DNA from: Burkholderiaceae bacterium | GTDB lineage: Bacteria; Pseudomonadota; Gammaproteobacteria; Burkholderiales; Burkholderiaceae_C | Assembly: GCA_030123545.1 (NCBI GenBank) | Contig: CP126124.1 | Coordinates: forward strand, 3,286,001-3,350,000 | Reading direction: 5' to 3' | DNA: 64,000 bases | Shown: piece after piece, positions 10,803 through 18,532 of the stretch | Layout: each line of letters begins with the position of its first letter | Numbering within the stretch: position 1 is the stretch's first letter | Notes under the pieces: generated by a model | What the model saw: the letters and a program-made list of their open reading frames with translations, nothing else | Databases searched by the model: none | What the model was told of the DNA's origin: nothing | Made by a program: the position numbers and the translations under genes

Positions 10803-10915
10803 CACCCCCAGGCTGCGCGCTACTAGCGTGTCGCTTCGCCTTCCCCTGCGAGGGGGCACACTCAGCGGTCCGGCAAAGCCGGCCCCGCGAGTGTCCCGCA
10901 TGGCCTGCTCTGCGA
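10803..10915 (+). repeat. GC-rich dispersed intergenic repeat, copy 2
   Basis: The DNA between the convergent lysS and lipase genes reads CACCCCCAGGCTGCGCGC, GTGTCGCTTCGCC, CCCCTGCGAGGGGGC, CAGCGGTCCGGCAAAGCCGG and GTGTCCCGCATGGCCTGCTC in order. The same blocks in the same order appear inverted at 27135-27269 and 35618-35742. Several of the blocks can fold as hairpins, so it may serve as a transcription end for both genes, though no U-tract is present. Confidence 0.8.
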
Positions 10916-10944
10916 CCCTTTGATGTGGCGGTGCCCACGTAGCT

Positions 10945-12111
10945 TCATGTGTCGCGGGTGGCGCCGGGTTGCTTGCGCCCTCGCACCGGCAGCCGCAGTG
11001 CGTCGAGGTAGTCGCGCGCGATGTCGACCGTGTCTCGGGCGCCGATCGCGTCGAAGTTTTCGGCGAGCCACTTCTTCGCGCACGAGGCGCCGAGGTCGCG
11101 CAGCGCGTAGATCAGCGGTCCGTCGATCGCCGATTTGCTCGACGCGTGGTATTTCTCCAGCGACTCGCCGCCGTCGATGCGATGCATCAGCATGTCCTTG
11201 TAGCGCGCCGGATCGAGCCTGCGCTCGGCGAGCAGACGCTTGACGAAGTCGATCGCGCGCATTTCGGCGATCAGCGCGCCGTTGAACGTGATCTCGTTCG
11301 TGCGGTCCATGATCTCGGCGGCGGTGACCGGGATCTTGTCGCGCTTGATCGGGTTGATCTGCACCAGCACGACGTCGCGGCAGTCGCACTGGTAGATCAG
11401 CGGGTGGATCGCCGGGTTGCCCGCGTAGCCACCGTCCCAGTAGTGCATCCCGTCGATCTCGACCGCGTGAAACACCATCGGCAGGCAGGCCGATGCCATC
11501 ACCGCGCGCGCGCTCAACTTCTTGCCCGAGAATACCTCGGCCTTGCCGGTCTGCACGCAGGTGGCGACCACGAACACCTTGGTCGCGCCGGGCGCCGCCA
11601 GCCGTTCGAAGTCGATCTGGCTCTGCAGGAAGTTCAGCAGCGGATTGATGTCGAACGGATTGCTCTGGTACGGCGACACCGCGCTGGTCCACACGCTGCC
11701 CAGCGCATGGCCCCAGATCTGGGCCGGCGAATCGAGGCCCGCGAGTCCGCCGAATCCGCGCAGCCACCCCATGCGGCTCAACGCGTTCAGGCCGCCGAAC
11801 AGCAGGTCGAACGGCGCGCGCTGCGCCTGTGTGATCGTCGACGAGACCGATCCCATGCTGACGACGCCGTTCCAGAGGTTGGCGAGCGCGGTGCGCGCCA
11901 GTTCGCGCGGATCGCTGCCGGGCCGGTCGGCGCCGCGCGCCAGGCCATGCGCCAGCGCCGCCGCGTTCATCGCGCCCGCGCTGGTGCCGCTGAGGCCTTC
12001 GAAGCGCACGCGCCCGTCTTCGAGCAGCGCATCGAGCACGCCCCAGGTGAACGCGCCGTGCGAGCCGCCGCCCTGCAGGGCGAGATTCATGCAGCGGGTG
12101 TCGGCAGCCAT
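10945..12111 (-). CDS. Patatin-like phospholipase / acylesterase
   Basis: The protein has 388 residues from ATG 12111 (MAADTRCMNLALQGGGSHG). The patatin domain has the oxyanion-hole motif GGGSHGAF (14-21), the nucleophile Ser44 in GTSAG, and the dyad aspartate in WDGGYAGNP. The region after about 260 (ITFNGALIAEMRAIDFVKRLL and later) resembles DUF3734, which typically follows patatin in this subgroup. Substrates are unknown; family members hydrolyse acyl-ester bonds of lipids. The open frame extends 51 codons further upstream, but the conserved block starts just after residue 8 of the chosen start. It follows nagZ at the end of the long minus-strand run. Confidence 0.9.
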   Translation of the reverse strand: MAADTRCMNLALQGGGSHGAFTWGVLDALLEDGRVRFEGLSGTSAGAMNAAALAHGLARGADRPGSDPRELARTALANLWNGVVSMGSVSSTITQAQRAPFDLLFGGLNALSRMGWLRGFGGLAGLDSPAQIWGHALGSVWTSAVSPYQSNPFDINPLLNFLQSQIDFERLAAPGATKVFVVATCVQTGKAEVFSGKKLSARAVMASACLPMVFHAVEIDGMHYWDGGYAGNPAIHPLIYQCDCRDVVLVQINPIKRDKIPVTAAEIMDRTNEITFNGALIAEMRAIDFVKRLLAERRLDPARYKDMLMHRIDGGESLEKYHASSKSAIDGPLIYALRDLGASCAKKWLAENFDAIGARDTVDIARDYLDALRLPVRGRKQPGATRDT

Positions 12112-12197
12112 GCACGCAGCGTAACAAAGTTTGGCCGGCACGGCCCCGACCGGCGCGGCACGGGCCGATCGCCCAGTCCGCGCGACGATGAGCCCCT

Positions 12198-13295
12198 TTA
12201 GCCGATCGGTGGCAACAACGCGAGCGCCTGGCGGTACGCCGGATGCGCCAGCAGCGCGTCCCAAGGCAGCGCCGCGCCGACCGGCAGCAACGCGCGGCGG
12301 CGCGCCTCGCTCTCGGCGCTCGGCTGCCAGCGGTCACTCAACTCAGCGGCGGCAAGGCCGGCGATCAGTTCGTCGATCGGCGCGCCATCGCCCACGCTCT
12401 GGTTGCACAGCAGCACCAGATCGCAGCCGGCAGTCAGCGCCGCCAGCGCCGCTTCCGTATGGGTCACGCTCCTGCCGTCGAGCACGCGCGCGCCGGCCAT
12501 GCTCAGGTCGTCGCTGAAGATCGCGCCGGTAAAGCCGAGCCGACCGCGCAGGATCTCGCCGAGCCAGCGCGCCGAGAATCCGGCCGGTCGCGCGGCGACA
12601 CGCGGATAGATCACGTGCGCCGGCATCACGGCGGAGAGCGCACCGCCGAGCCAGCCGTAGGGCGCGGCGTCGTCGGCCAGGATCGTCTTCAGGCCGCGGT
12701 CATCGACCGGAATCTCGGTGTGCGAGTCGGCCCGCACATGGCCGTGACCCGGGAAATGCTTGCCGCAGTTCGCCATGCCGGCCAGCAACAGGCCGTGCAT
12801 CAGGCTCTTGGCCAGCAGCATGACGGTGCGCGGATCGCGCGCGAACGCGCGGTCGCCGATCACGCCGCTCGCGCCGTGGTCGAGATCGAGCACCGGCGTG
12901 AAGCTCAAGTCGACGCCGCAGGCGCGCAGCTCGGCCGCCAGCACATAGCCGCAGGCGGTGGCCGCGCGCGTCGCCTGCACCGGGTCGCGCTGCCACAGCT
13001 CGCCTAAAGCGCGCATCGCCGGCAAGCGGGTGAAGCCGTCCGAGCGAAAGCGCTGGACGCGGCCGCCCTCGTGGTCGACACAGATCAGCAGGTCCGGCCG
13101 CAGCGCCTTGATCTCGGCATTGAGCGCGGCCAGCTGCGCGCGGTCCTTCCAGTTGCGTGCGAAGTGGATCACGCCACCGACCCGCGGATGCTCGAGCCGC
13201 CGCCGGTCGGCCGCGGTCAGCGCGAGGCCGGCCACGTCGATGATCAGCGGTGCGTGTTGCAAGGCGGTCGGGAGGGTCGAGTGCATCGGTGTCAA
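12198..13295 (-). CDS. nagZ: Beta-N-acetylhexosaminidase NagZ
   Basis: NagZ is a cytoplasmic glycoside hydrolase of family 3. It removes GlcNAc from anhydro-muropeptides during peptidoglycan recycling. The protein has 365 residues with the family signature GKHFPGHG...DSH, in which the histidine acts as acid/base, and the nucleophile aspartate in IFSDDLSMAGA. FTPVLDLDHG and VDHEGGRVQRF also match. A second ATG at 13286 is equally possible. It lies 49 bases after acpS; that gap holds a 17-nt repeat. Confidence 0.95.
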   Translation of the reverse strand: MTPMHSTLPTALQHAPLIIDVAGLALTAADRRRLEHPRVGGVIHFARNWKDRAQLAALNAEIKALRPDLLICVDHEGGRVQRFRSDGFTRLPAMRALGELWQRDPVQATRAATACGYVLAAELRACGVDLSFTPVLDLDHGASGVIGDRAFARDPRTVMLLAKSLMHGLLLAGMANCGKHFPGHGHVRADSHTEIPVDDRGLKTILADDAAPYGWLGGALSAVMPAHVIYPRVAARPAGFSARWLGEILRGRLGFTGAIFSDDLSMAGARVLDGRSVTHTEAALAALTAGCDLVLLCNQSVGDGAPIDELIAGLAAAELSDRWQPSAESEARRRALLPVGAALPWDALLAHPAYRQALALLPPIG

Positions 13296-13304
13296 AAGGC
13301 GTTT

Positions 13305-13321
13305 GCTATGCTACTTGTAGC
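13305..13321 (-). repeat. 17-nt AT-rich dispersed element between acpS and nagZ
   Basis: GCTATGCTACTTGTAGC has both conserved arms of the element (GCTAY and RTAGC) and lies in an AT-rich pocket of the short acpS-nagZ gap. Confidence 0.6.
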
Positions 13322-13344
13322 TAATAATTCAATAAGCACACTGG

Positions 13345-13752
13345 CTACAGCATCATTTCATCAATTTTTTCGACGATGCAGAAGCTGGACGCGCAATCGC
13401 CCTCGTCGCTGACGCTGACATGGGCGCGCAGGCCGCGTGCGTCGAACCAGTCCTTCAGCGGACCGTGCAGCAGAACCGTCGGCTGGCCGCTCGGCAGCTT
13501 CGCGATCTCGCAGCGGCGCCAGCTCATCGGCAGCCGCATGCCGAGGCCGACCGCCTTGGAGAACGCCTCCTTCGCCGAGAAGCGCGTGGCCAGGAAGCGC
13601 AGGCCGCGCTCGGGCCAGCGCGCACTGCGCGCGCGCCAGGTCGCCAATTCACCGTCGCACAGGATCTTGAGCGCGAAGCGCTCGCCGTGCCGCTCCAGCG
13701 CGGCGCGGACACGCCGCACGTCGCACAGATCGGTGCCGATGCCGTAGATCAT
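13345..13752 (-). CDS. acpS: Holo-[acyl-carrier-protein] synthase
   Basis: AcpS transfers phosphopantetheine from CoA to the serine of ACP. The 135-residue protein begins MIYGIGTDLCDVRRVRA with the metal-binding Asp8, and has FLATRFSAKEAFSKAVG with the second metal ligand Glu. Both are diagnostic for group I phosphopantetheinyl transferases. Its substrate AcpP is encoded about 13 kb upstream in the same strand run. It lies downstream of pdxJ with a 121-base gap, the usual pdxJ-acpS-nagZ order. Confidence 0.96.
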   Translation of the reverse strand: MIYGIGTDLCDVRRVRAALERHGERFALKILCDGELATWRARSARWPERGLRFLATRFSAKEAFSKAVGLGMRLPMSWRRCEIAKLPSGQPTVLLHGPLKDWFDARGLRAHVSVSDEGDCASSFCIVEKIDEMML

Positions 13753-13873
13753 CGGTGCCAGCGTCGGCGGCGCATGGTCACTGCGCGATACAGCGGCGCG
13801 GATTCACGCGCCGCACCGAAACCCCCGACCGCGCCGACATGCCGCGGCTGGATGTCACGCTGGAGTAACTGCA

Positions 13874-14620
13874 TCACGCCGCCGCTGCGATGCAGCGCAG
13901 GTACTCGCGCACCGTGGCCTGGTAGCCGAGCTCCAGCGCATCGGCGATCAGCGCATGGCCGATCGACACTTCCTGCACCCCCGGCACCGCGCGCAGGAAA
14001 TCGGCCAGGTTGCTGCGGTTCAGGTCATGGCCGGCGTTGACGCCCAGGCCCGCCGCCTGCGCCGCACGCGCCGCCGCTGCGAAGCGCTCGAGTTGCGCGG
14101 CCTGCCCTGCCGTGCCCCAGGCCGCGGCATACGGTTCGGTGTAGAGCTCGATGCGATCCGCGCCGAGCGCCGCAGCCTGCGCCATCGCCTCGGGCTCGGC
14201 GTCCATGAACAGGCTCACGCGCACACCGTGGCGCTTGCACTCGGCGATCAGCGGCGCGAGACGCTCGCCGTCGCGCGCCAGATCCCATCCGTGGTCGCTG
14301 GTCGGCTGGCCTTCGCTGTCGGGCACGAAGGTGCATTGCTGCGGCCGCTCTTGGCGCACGTGATCCATCAGGTTGTGGAACGGGTTGCCCTCGATGTTGA
14401 ATTCGCGCCCGGGCCAGTCGCTGGCGAGCAGCGCGGCGAGTTCCCGCACGTCGCTCGCGCGGATATGGCGCGCGTCGGGGCGCGGATGCACCGTGATGCC
14501 GTGCGCGCCGGCCGCAAGGCACAGCGCGGCCGCGCGCGTGACGCTGGGAAAGCCCAGGTTGCGCCGGTTGCGCACCTGCGCGACCAGGTTCACGTTGACC
14601 GAAAGCAGGGTGGTGCTCAC
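13874..14620 (-). CDS. pdxJ: Pyridoxine 5'-phosphate synthase
   Basis: PdxJ condenses 1-deoxyxylulose 5-phosphate with 3-amino-2-oxopropyl phosphate, the ring-closing step of vitamin B6 synthesis. From a GTG at 14620 the product is 248 residues. It starts VSTTLLSVNVNLVAQVRNRR and has ITVHPRPDARHI, FNIEGNP, ELYTEPYA, VNAGHDLN and EVSIGHALI, all characteristic. The GTG start overlaps the recO stop (GTGA), which supports it over other starts and indicates coupling. Confidence 0.96.
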   Translation of the reverse strand: MSTTLLSVNVNLVAQVRNRRNLGFPSVTRAAALCLAAGAHGITVHPRPDARHIRASDVRELAALLASDWPGREFNIEGNPFHNLMDHVRQERPQQCTFVPDSEGQPTSDHGWDLARDGERLAPLIAECKRHGVRVSLFMDAEPEAMAQAAALGADRIELYTEPYAAAWGTAGQAAQLERFAAAARAAQAAGLGVNAGHDLNRSNLADFLRAVPGVQEVSIGHALIADALELGYQATVREYLRCIAAAA

Positions 14621-15375
14621 AGCGATTGGATGTCCAGCATCAGCTGGCGCGTCTTGAAGCCCGCCACCCCGCAATGGTAGTGCAGCAGCGTGCGCAGCTG
14701 GGTCTTCAGTTCGGCCGTCGCGCCGGCGCAGGCGGAGAGCAGCGCGGAAAACGGCGTGTCGCTGCCGAACGCATGCTCGAGCGCGCTCCACTGCGCGCCG
14801 GCAAGCCATGCGCCGTCGCCCTCGCCGGCCAGCCGGAGGCCGCCCTCCGGCACCAGCGCATAGCGCGCGCCGGGATCGAGCGCGCCCAGCGTCAGCGTCT
14901 GCTGATCCAGCGCCGGCAGCAGGCCGGCTTCGCGCAGCAGCAGCAGTTCGAACGCGCGCAATGCCGGCTCCAGCGCCTCGCCGTGCGCCGCGGCCAGCAC
15001 CCGCACCGCGAGCGCGTAGCCGTCGAACAGCCTGGGGTGCGGATCGTCGCGCGCGAGCATGCGCAGCAGCAGCTCGTTCAGGTAGTAGCCGGCCAGCAGC
15101 GCGTCGCCGGACGGCATCACATGCCCGCCGATCCATTCGGCGCCGCGCAGCGTGCGGATTTCCGCGTCGCCGCCGAACGCCAGATGCAGCGGCTGCAGCG
15201 GCAGCAGCACCGGCCGGAAGTTGGAGCTCGGCTTCTTCGCCCCCTTGGCCACCAACGCGACCCGGCCGTGGTGGCGCGTGAACACCTCCAGAATCAGGCT
15301 GGATTCGCTCCAGTCGTAGTGGTGCAGCACATAGCCCGGCTCGTCGGCAATGCGTTTGACAGGCATCACCGTCAT
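14617..15375 (-). CDS. recO: DNA repair protein RecO
   Basis: RecO works with RecR to load RecA onto SSB-coated DNA during gap repair. The 252-residue protein has the N-terminal OB-fold start (YVLHHYDWSESSLILEVFTRHHGRVALVAKGA) followed by the helical domain. Its start codon overlaps the era stop as ATGA, and its stop overlaps the pdxJ start, so translation of era-recO-pdxJ is probably coupled. A second in-frame ATG lies three codons downstream. Confidence 0.94.
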   Translation of the reverse strand: MTVMPVKRIADEPGYVLHHYDWSESSLILEVFTRHHGRVALVAKGAKKPSSNFRPVLLPLQPLHLAFGGDAEIRTLRGAEWIGGHVMPSGDALLAGYYLNELLLRMLARDDPHPRLFDGYALAVRVLAAAHGEALEPALRAFELLLLREAGLLPALDQQTLTLGALDPGARYALVPEGGLRLAGEGDGAWLAGAQWSALEHAFGSDTPFSALLSACAGATAELKTQLRTLLHYHCGVAGFKTRQLMLDIQSL

Positions 15376-16325
15376 TCATACCCAAAGGAGCGGACGCGCG
15401 CCTCGTCGTCGGCCCAGCCCGAGCGCACCTTGACCCACAGCTCGATGAACACCTTGGCGCCGAGCAGCTTCTCGAGCTCGCGCCGCGCCTCGGTGCCGAT
15501 GCGCTTCAGGCGCTCGCCCTGCTGCCCGATCACCATCGCCTTGTGGCCGTCGCGCTCGACCACGATGGTCGCGGCGATCCGCACCATGCGCTGCGCCGTG
15601 CGGCCCGGCTCCTCGTCGAACCGGTCGATCACCACGGTCGAGGTGTACGGCAGCTCGTCGCCGGTCAGGCGAAACAGCTTCTCGCGCACCACCTCGCCGG
15701 CGAGAAAGCGCTCGCTGCGGTCGGTCAGTTCGTCGGGCCCGTAGCACCAGGGCTGCGCCGGCAGATACGGCTCGCAGATGGCGAGCAGCCGCTCGGCATC
15801 CTTGGATACGCTGGCCGACATCGGAACGAACTCGGCGAATGCATGGCGCTCTTGCATTTGCTGCAACCACGGCGCGATGTCGGCGCGGCGCCGCACCCGG
15901 TCGAGTTTGTTTGCGATCAGCAGCGTCGGCAACCCGGGCTTGAGCAACGCCAGCACCGCCGCGTCGGCCGGGGTGAAGCGGCCCGCCTCGACCACGAACA
16001 GCACGAGGTCCACGTCGCCCACCGCGCCCAGCACCGCCTTGTTCAGCGAGCGATTCAGCGCGCTCTGGTGCCGGGTCTGAAAGCCCGGCGTGTCGACGAA
16101 CACGAACTGCGCGCCGCCGCGGGTGCGGATACCGGTGATGCGATGGCGCGTGGTCTGCGCCTTGTTCGAAGTGATGCTGATCTTCTGGCCGACCAGCGCG
16201 TTCAGCAATGTCGACTTGCCGACGTTCGGTCGGCCGACGATCGCGATCAGGCCGCAGCGCGTACCGACACCGGGGTTGGGTCGGGTCGTCTCCCCGTTTT
16301 CTGGATCATTCGTTGCCGCAGCCAC
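15372..16325 (-). CDS. era: GTPase Era
   Basis: Era is an essential GTPase that binds 16S rRNA near its 3' end and acts in 30S subunit maturation. The protein has 317 residues. The G domain has G1 GRPNVGKS (31-38), the switch I region with TSNKAQTTRHRI, G3 DTPG (78-81) and G4 NKLD near 139. The C-terminal KH domain (about 235-317) contains the GxxG-type loop in VIGQQGERLKRIG. The first 24 residues are a variable extension. It follows rnc by 39 bases. Confidence 0.97.
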   Translation of the reverse strand: MAAATNDPENGETTRPNPGVGTRCGLIAIVGRPNVGKSTLLNALVGQKISITSNKAQTTRHRITGIRTRGGAQFVFVDTPGFQTRHQSALNRSLNKAVLGAVGDVDLVLFVVEAGRFTPADAAVLALLKPGLPTLLIANKLDRVRRRADIAPWLQQMQERHAFAEFVPMSASVSKDAERLLAICEPYLPAQPWCYGPDELTDRSERFLAGEVVREKLFRLTGDELPYTSTVVIDRFDEEPGRTAQRMVRIAATIVVERDGHKAMVIGQQGERLKRIGTEARRELEKLLGAKVFIELWVKVRSGWADDEARVRSFGYE

Positions 16326-16344
16326 GATGGAATCTACACAATTC

Positions 16345-16361
16345 GCTATTAAATTAGTAGC
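16345..16361 (-). repeat. 17-nt AT-rich dispersed element between rnc and era
   Basis: GCTATTAAATTAGTAGC is the best palindromic copy in the window. It starts four bases after the rnc stop codon in the transcribed direction and lies about 20 bases before the era start, so it forms most of the rnc-era spacer and could fold as a small hairpin in the mRNA. Confidence 0.8.
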
Positions 16362-16364
16362 AAT

Positions 16365-17048
16365 TCAATCGCCAACGGCCTTCAGCCGAACCAGCATCGC
16401 GCTCGCCGCGGCCTGCTCGCCGGCGCGCCGCGACGCGCCGATGCCGCGTTCGGTCAAGCCCAGTTCGGCTACTTCGCATTCGATGTCGAAGGTCTGCTGA
16501 TGCGCGGCGCCCAGCGTCGCGACGACGCGATAGCCGGGCACCTTCATGCGGCGCGCCTGCAGCCATTCCTGCAGCTCGGTCTTCGCGTCCTTTGCGACCT
16601 GCGCCATCTGCGGATTGATGTCGACCGACTCGAACAGCCGGTGCACCAGCGCCTCGGCGGTAGAGTAGCCCGCATCCAAATAGACTGCGCCGATCAGCGC
16701 TTCGAGCGCGTCGGCCAGGATCGACGGACGCTGCTTGCCACCGGAGCGCGCCTCGCCCTCGCCGACGCGGATCAGCCCGGGCAGGCCGATGCCGGCGGCG
16801 ATGCGGTGCAGGCTGTCCTGGCGCACCAGGTTCGCGCGAATTCTGGAGAGACCGCCTTCGGGCAGGCCCTGCAGCCGCTCGTACAGCAGCCCCGACACGG
16901 CCAAACCCAGTACCGCATCCCCGAGAAATTCAAGCCGCTCGTTGTGATCCGCGGAAAAGCTGCGATGCGTGAGCGCGCGCGCCAGCAACTGCGGGTCGGC
17001 GAACCGGTGCTGCAGCCGCGCTTGCAGGTCGACCAACCCGCTGTCCAC
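16365..17048 (-). CDS. rnc: Ribonuclease III
   Basis: RNase III cleaves double-stranded RNA, including the rRNA precursor. The 227-residue protein has the family signature NERLEFLGDAVLG (37-49) with metal-binding Glu40 and Asp44, a second acidic pair in ILADALEALIGAVYLD, and a C-terminal dsRNA-binding domain (about 155-224). Its location between lepB and era is the classic lepB-rnc-era cluster. Confidence 0.97.
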   Translation of the reverse strand: MDSGLVDLQARLQHRFADPQLLARALTHRSFSADHNERLEFLGDAVLGLAVSGLLYERLQGLPEGGLSRIRANLVRQDSLHRIAAGIGLPGLIRVGEGEARSGGKQRPSILADALEALIGAVYLDAGYSTAEALVHRLFESVDINPQMAQVAKDAKTELQEWLQARRMKVPGYRVVATLGAAHQQTFDIECEVAELGLTERGIGASRRAGEQAAASAMLVRLKAVGD

Positions 17049-17069
17049 GCGTTCGAGTCTTCGGCCGCC

Positions 17070-17435
17070 CTAGTTCGATTGTCCGGCGTACTTGAGCAGC
17101 AGGTACGCGGGGCCGACCATGTGGATTTCCTTGTTGTACGCGAAGCTGACGACGATCTTGTCGTCGTTCTTCGTAATGTCCAGGTCCTTGCCGGCGATCG
17201 CGGTGATGTTGTTGATGTCGGCCGCCTTGTCGAAGATCTGGCGGATTTCGACCACGGTGTTGCCTTCGTGCGCGGCCTTGTTCGCGGCCCGCAGGATCTC
17301 CTGGTACTCGAGCGCGGTCGGGATCACCTGCGCGGCCATCACGCCGACGAACACGAGCACGGCGACGACGAACACCAGCCCGATGAACGAAAGGCCGCGC
17401 TGGCGCGATTTGCGTTGAAGTTCCATGGTTGTCAT
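17070..17435 (-). CDS. DUF4845 single-pass membrane protein
   Basis: This small 121-residue protein has a basic N-terminus (RKSRQRGL), one transmembrane helix at about 15-37 and a C-terminal domain that should face the periplasm. It belongs to the DUF4845 family, which regularly lies between lepB and rnc in beta- and gammaproteobacteria. The type IV pilin-like start (RGLSFIGLVFVVAVLV) is notable, but the Gly-Phe/Thr-x4-Glu cleavage motif is incomplete. Function is not known. Confidence 0.85.
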   Translation of the reverse strand: MTTMELQRKSRQRGLSFIGLVFVVAVLVFVGVMAAQVIPTALEYQEILRAANKAAHEGNTVVEIRQIFDKAADINNITAIAGKDLDITKNDDKIVVSFAYNKEIHMVGPAYLLLKYAGQSN

Positions 17436-17451
17436 ATCGTCGAAGCTATCG

Positions 17452-18420
17452 CTAGTGTATGAATCCGATGCGCTTGAGATTGCCGAAGTTCATCCAGACC
17501 ATGAACGCCTTGCCGACGATGTTCTTGTCCGGGACGAAGCCCCAGTAACGCGAATCGAGCGAATTGTCGCGGTTGTCGCCCATCATGAAATACTCGCCGG
17601 GCGGCACCTTGCAGACGACGCCCTCGACACTGTAGCGGCAATTCTGGTGATCCGGAAAATCATGCGGTCCCGGCACGTACGCCGGCCGGTCGTCGTCGAT
17701 CAGGATGCGGTGCGTGTGCGCGCCCAGCACCTCCTGGTACTGCTTGTAGTAGCGCATCGAGTCCTCGTCGAAGAACTCGGGCAGCGGCGTCTCCGGCACC
17801 GGCTTGCCGTTGATCGTCAAGTGCTTGTTCAGGTACGCGACCTCGTCGCCCGGGAGACCGACGACGCGCTTGATGTAGTCCATGCTCGGCTGCGGCGGAT
17901 AGCGGAACACCATCACGTCGCCGCGCTGCGGCGGGTTGCCCTGCGTGACCCGGGTGTGGAGCACCGGCAGGCGCAGCCCGTAGGTGAACTTGTTCACCAG
18001 GATCAGGTCGCCGACGAGCAACGTCGGGATCATCGAACCGGACGGGATCTTGAACGGCTCGAACAGGAACGAGCGCAGCAGGAACACCGCCAGGATCACC
18101 GGGAACAGCCCGGCGGTCCAGTCCAGCCACCAGGGCTGCATCAGCAAGCGGCTCTTGGCTTCGTCGATGTCGCCGTCGACCTTGGCGATGCCCTGGCGCT
18201 CGAGCTCGGCGCGGCGCTGCCTCGCCTCGGCCTCGAGCGCGGCGGCAGCGCGCCGGCGCCGCGGCAGGAAGAAGGATTTCTCGGCGATCCAGTACGCGAA
18301 TGCGACGACGACGGCGACGAACAGCAGCAGTTCGAAGTCGCCTTCGATCGCGCCGAAATACCAGGCGCCGGCGTAGGCGGCAAAGGCCGCGAGGATCAAA
18401 CCGGTGAGGATTTGCATCAT
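17452..18420 (-). CDS. lepB: Signal peptidase I
   Basis: LepB removes signal peptides from exported proteins at the outer face of the inner membrane. The 322-residue protein has two N-terminal transmembrane regions (about 4-22 and 31-48, with a third hydrophobic segment at 103-121), the catalytic serine Ser129 in IPSGSMIPTL and the general-base lysine Lys184 in DYIKRVVGLPGDEV. The GDNRDNSLDSRYWGFV box is present near the end. It is preceded by lepA, as in E. coli. Confidence 0.97.
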   Translation of the reverse strand: MMQILTGLILAAFAAYAGAWYFGAIEGDFELLLFVAVVVAFAYWIAEKSFFLPRRRRAAAALEAEARQRRAELERQGIAKVDGDIDEAKSRLLMQPWWLDWTAGLFPVILAVFLLRSFLFEPFKIPSGSMIPTLLVGDLILVNKFTYGLRLPVLHTRVTQGNPPQRGDVMVFRYPPQPSMDYIKRVVGLPGDEVAYLNKHLTINGKPVPETPLPEFFDEDSMRYYKQYQEVLGAHTHRILIDDDRPAYVPGPHDFPDHQNCRYSVEGVVCKVPPGEYFMMGDNRDNSLDSRYWGFVPDKNIVGKAFMVWMNFGNLKRIGFIH

Positions 18421-18531
18421 CGGGCCCCCACGCTCGTCACTGCGTGTACTTCGCTGCCCCCAGCGGAGGAAGGGGCCCCGGCTCTGCCGGTGCGGGGGGC
18501 CTTCGCGCCTTCGGGCGGCCGTGTGGCGCTC
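18421..18531. repeat. GC-rich intergenic repeat-like block between lepA and lepB, divergent copy
   Basis: The whole 112-base lepA-lepB gap is GC-rich inverted-repeat DNA: GCCCCCAGCGGAGG, GGGGCCCCGGCTCTGCCGG and CCTTCGGGCGG. It shares short blocks (CACTGCGTGT, a run of C near the left end, GGCTCTGCCGG) with the 27135 and 35618 copies but is too diverged for me to place firmly in the same family. Confidence 0.45.
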
Positions 18532-18532
18532 A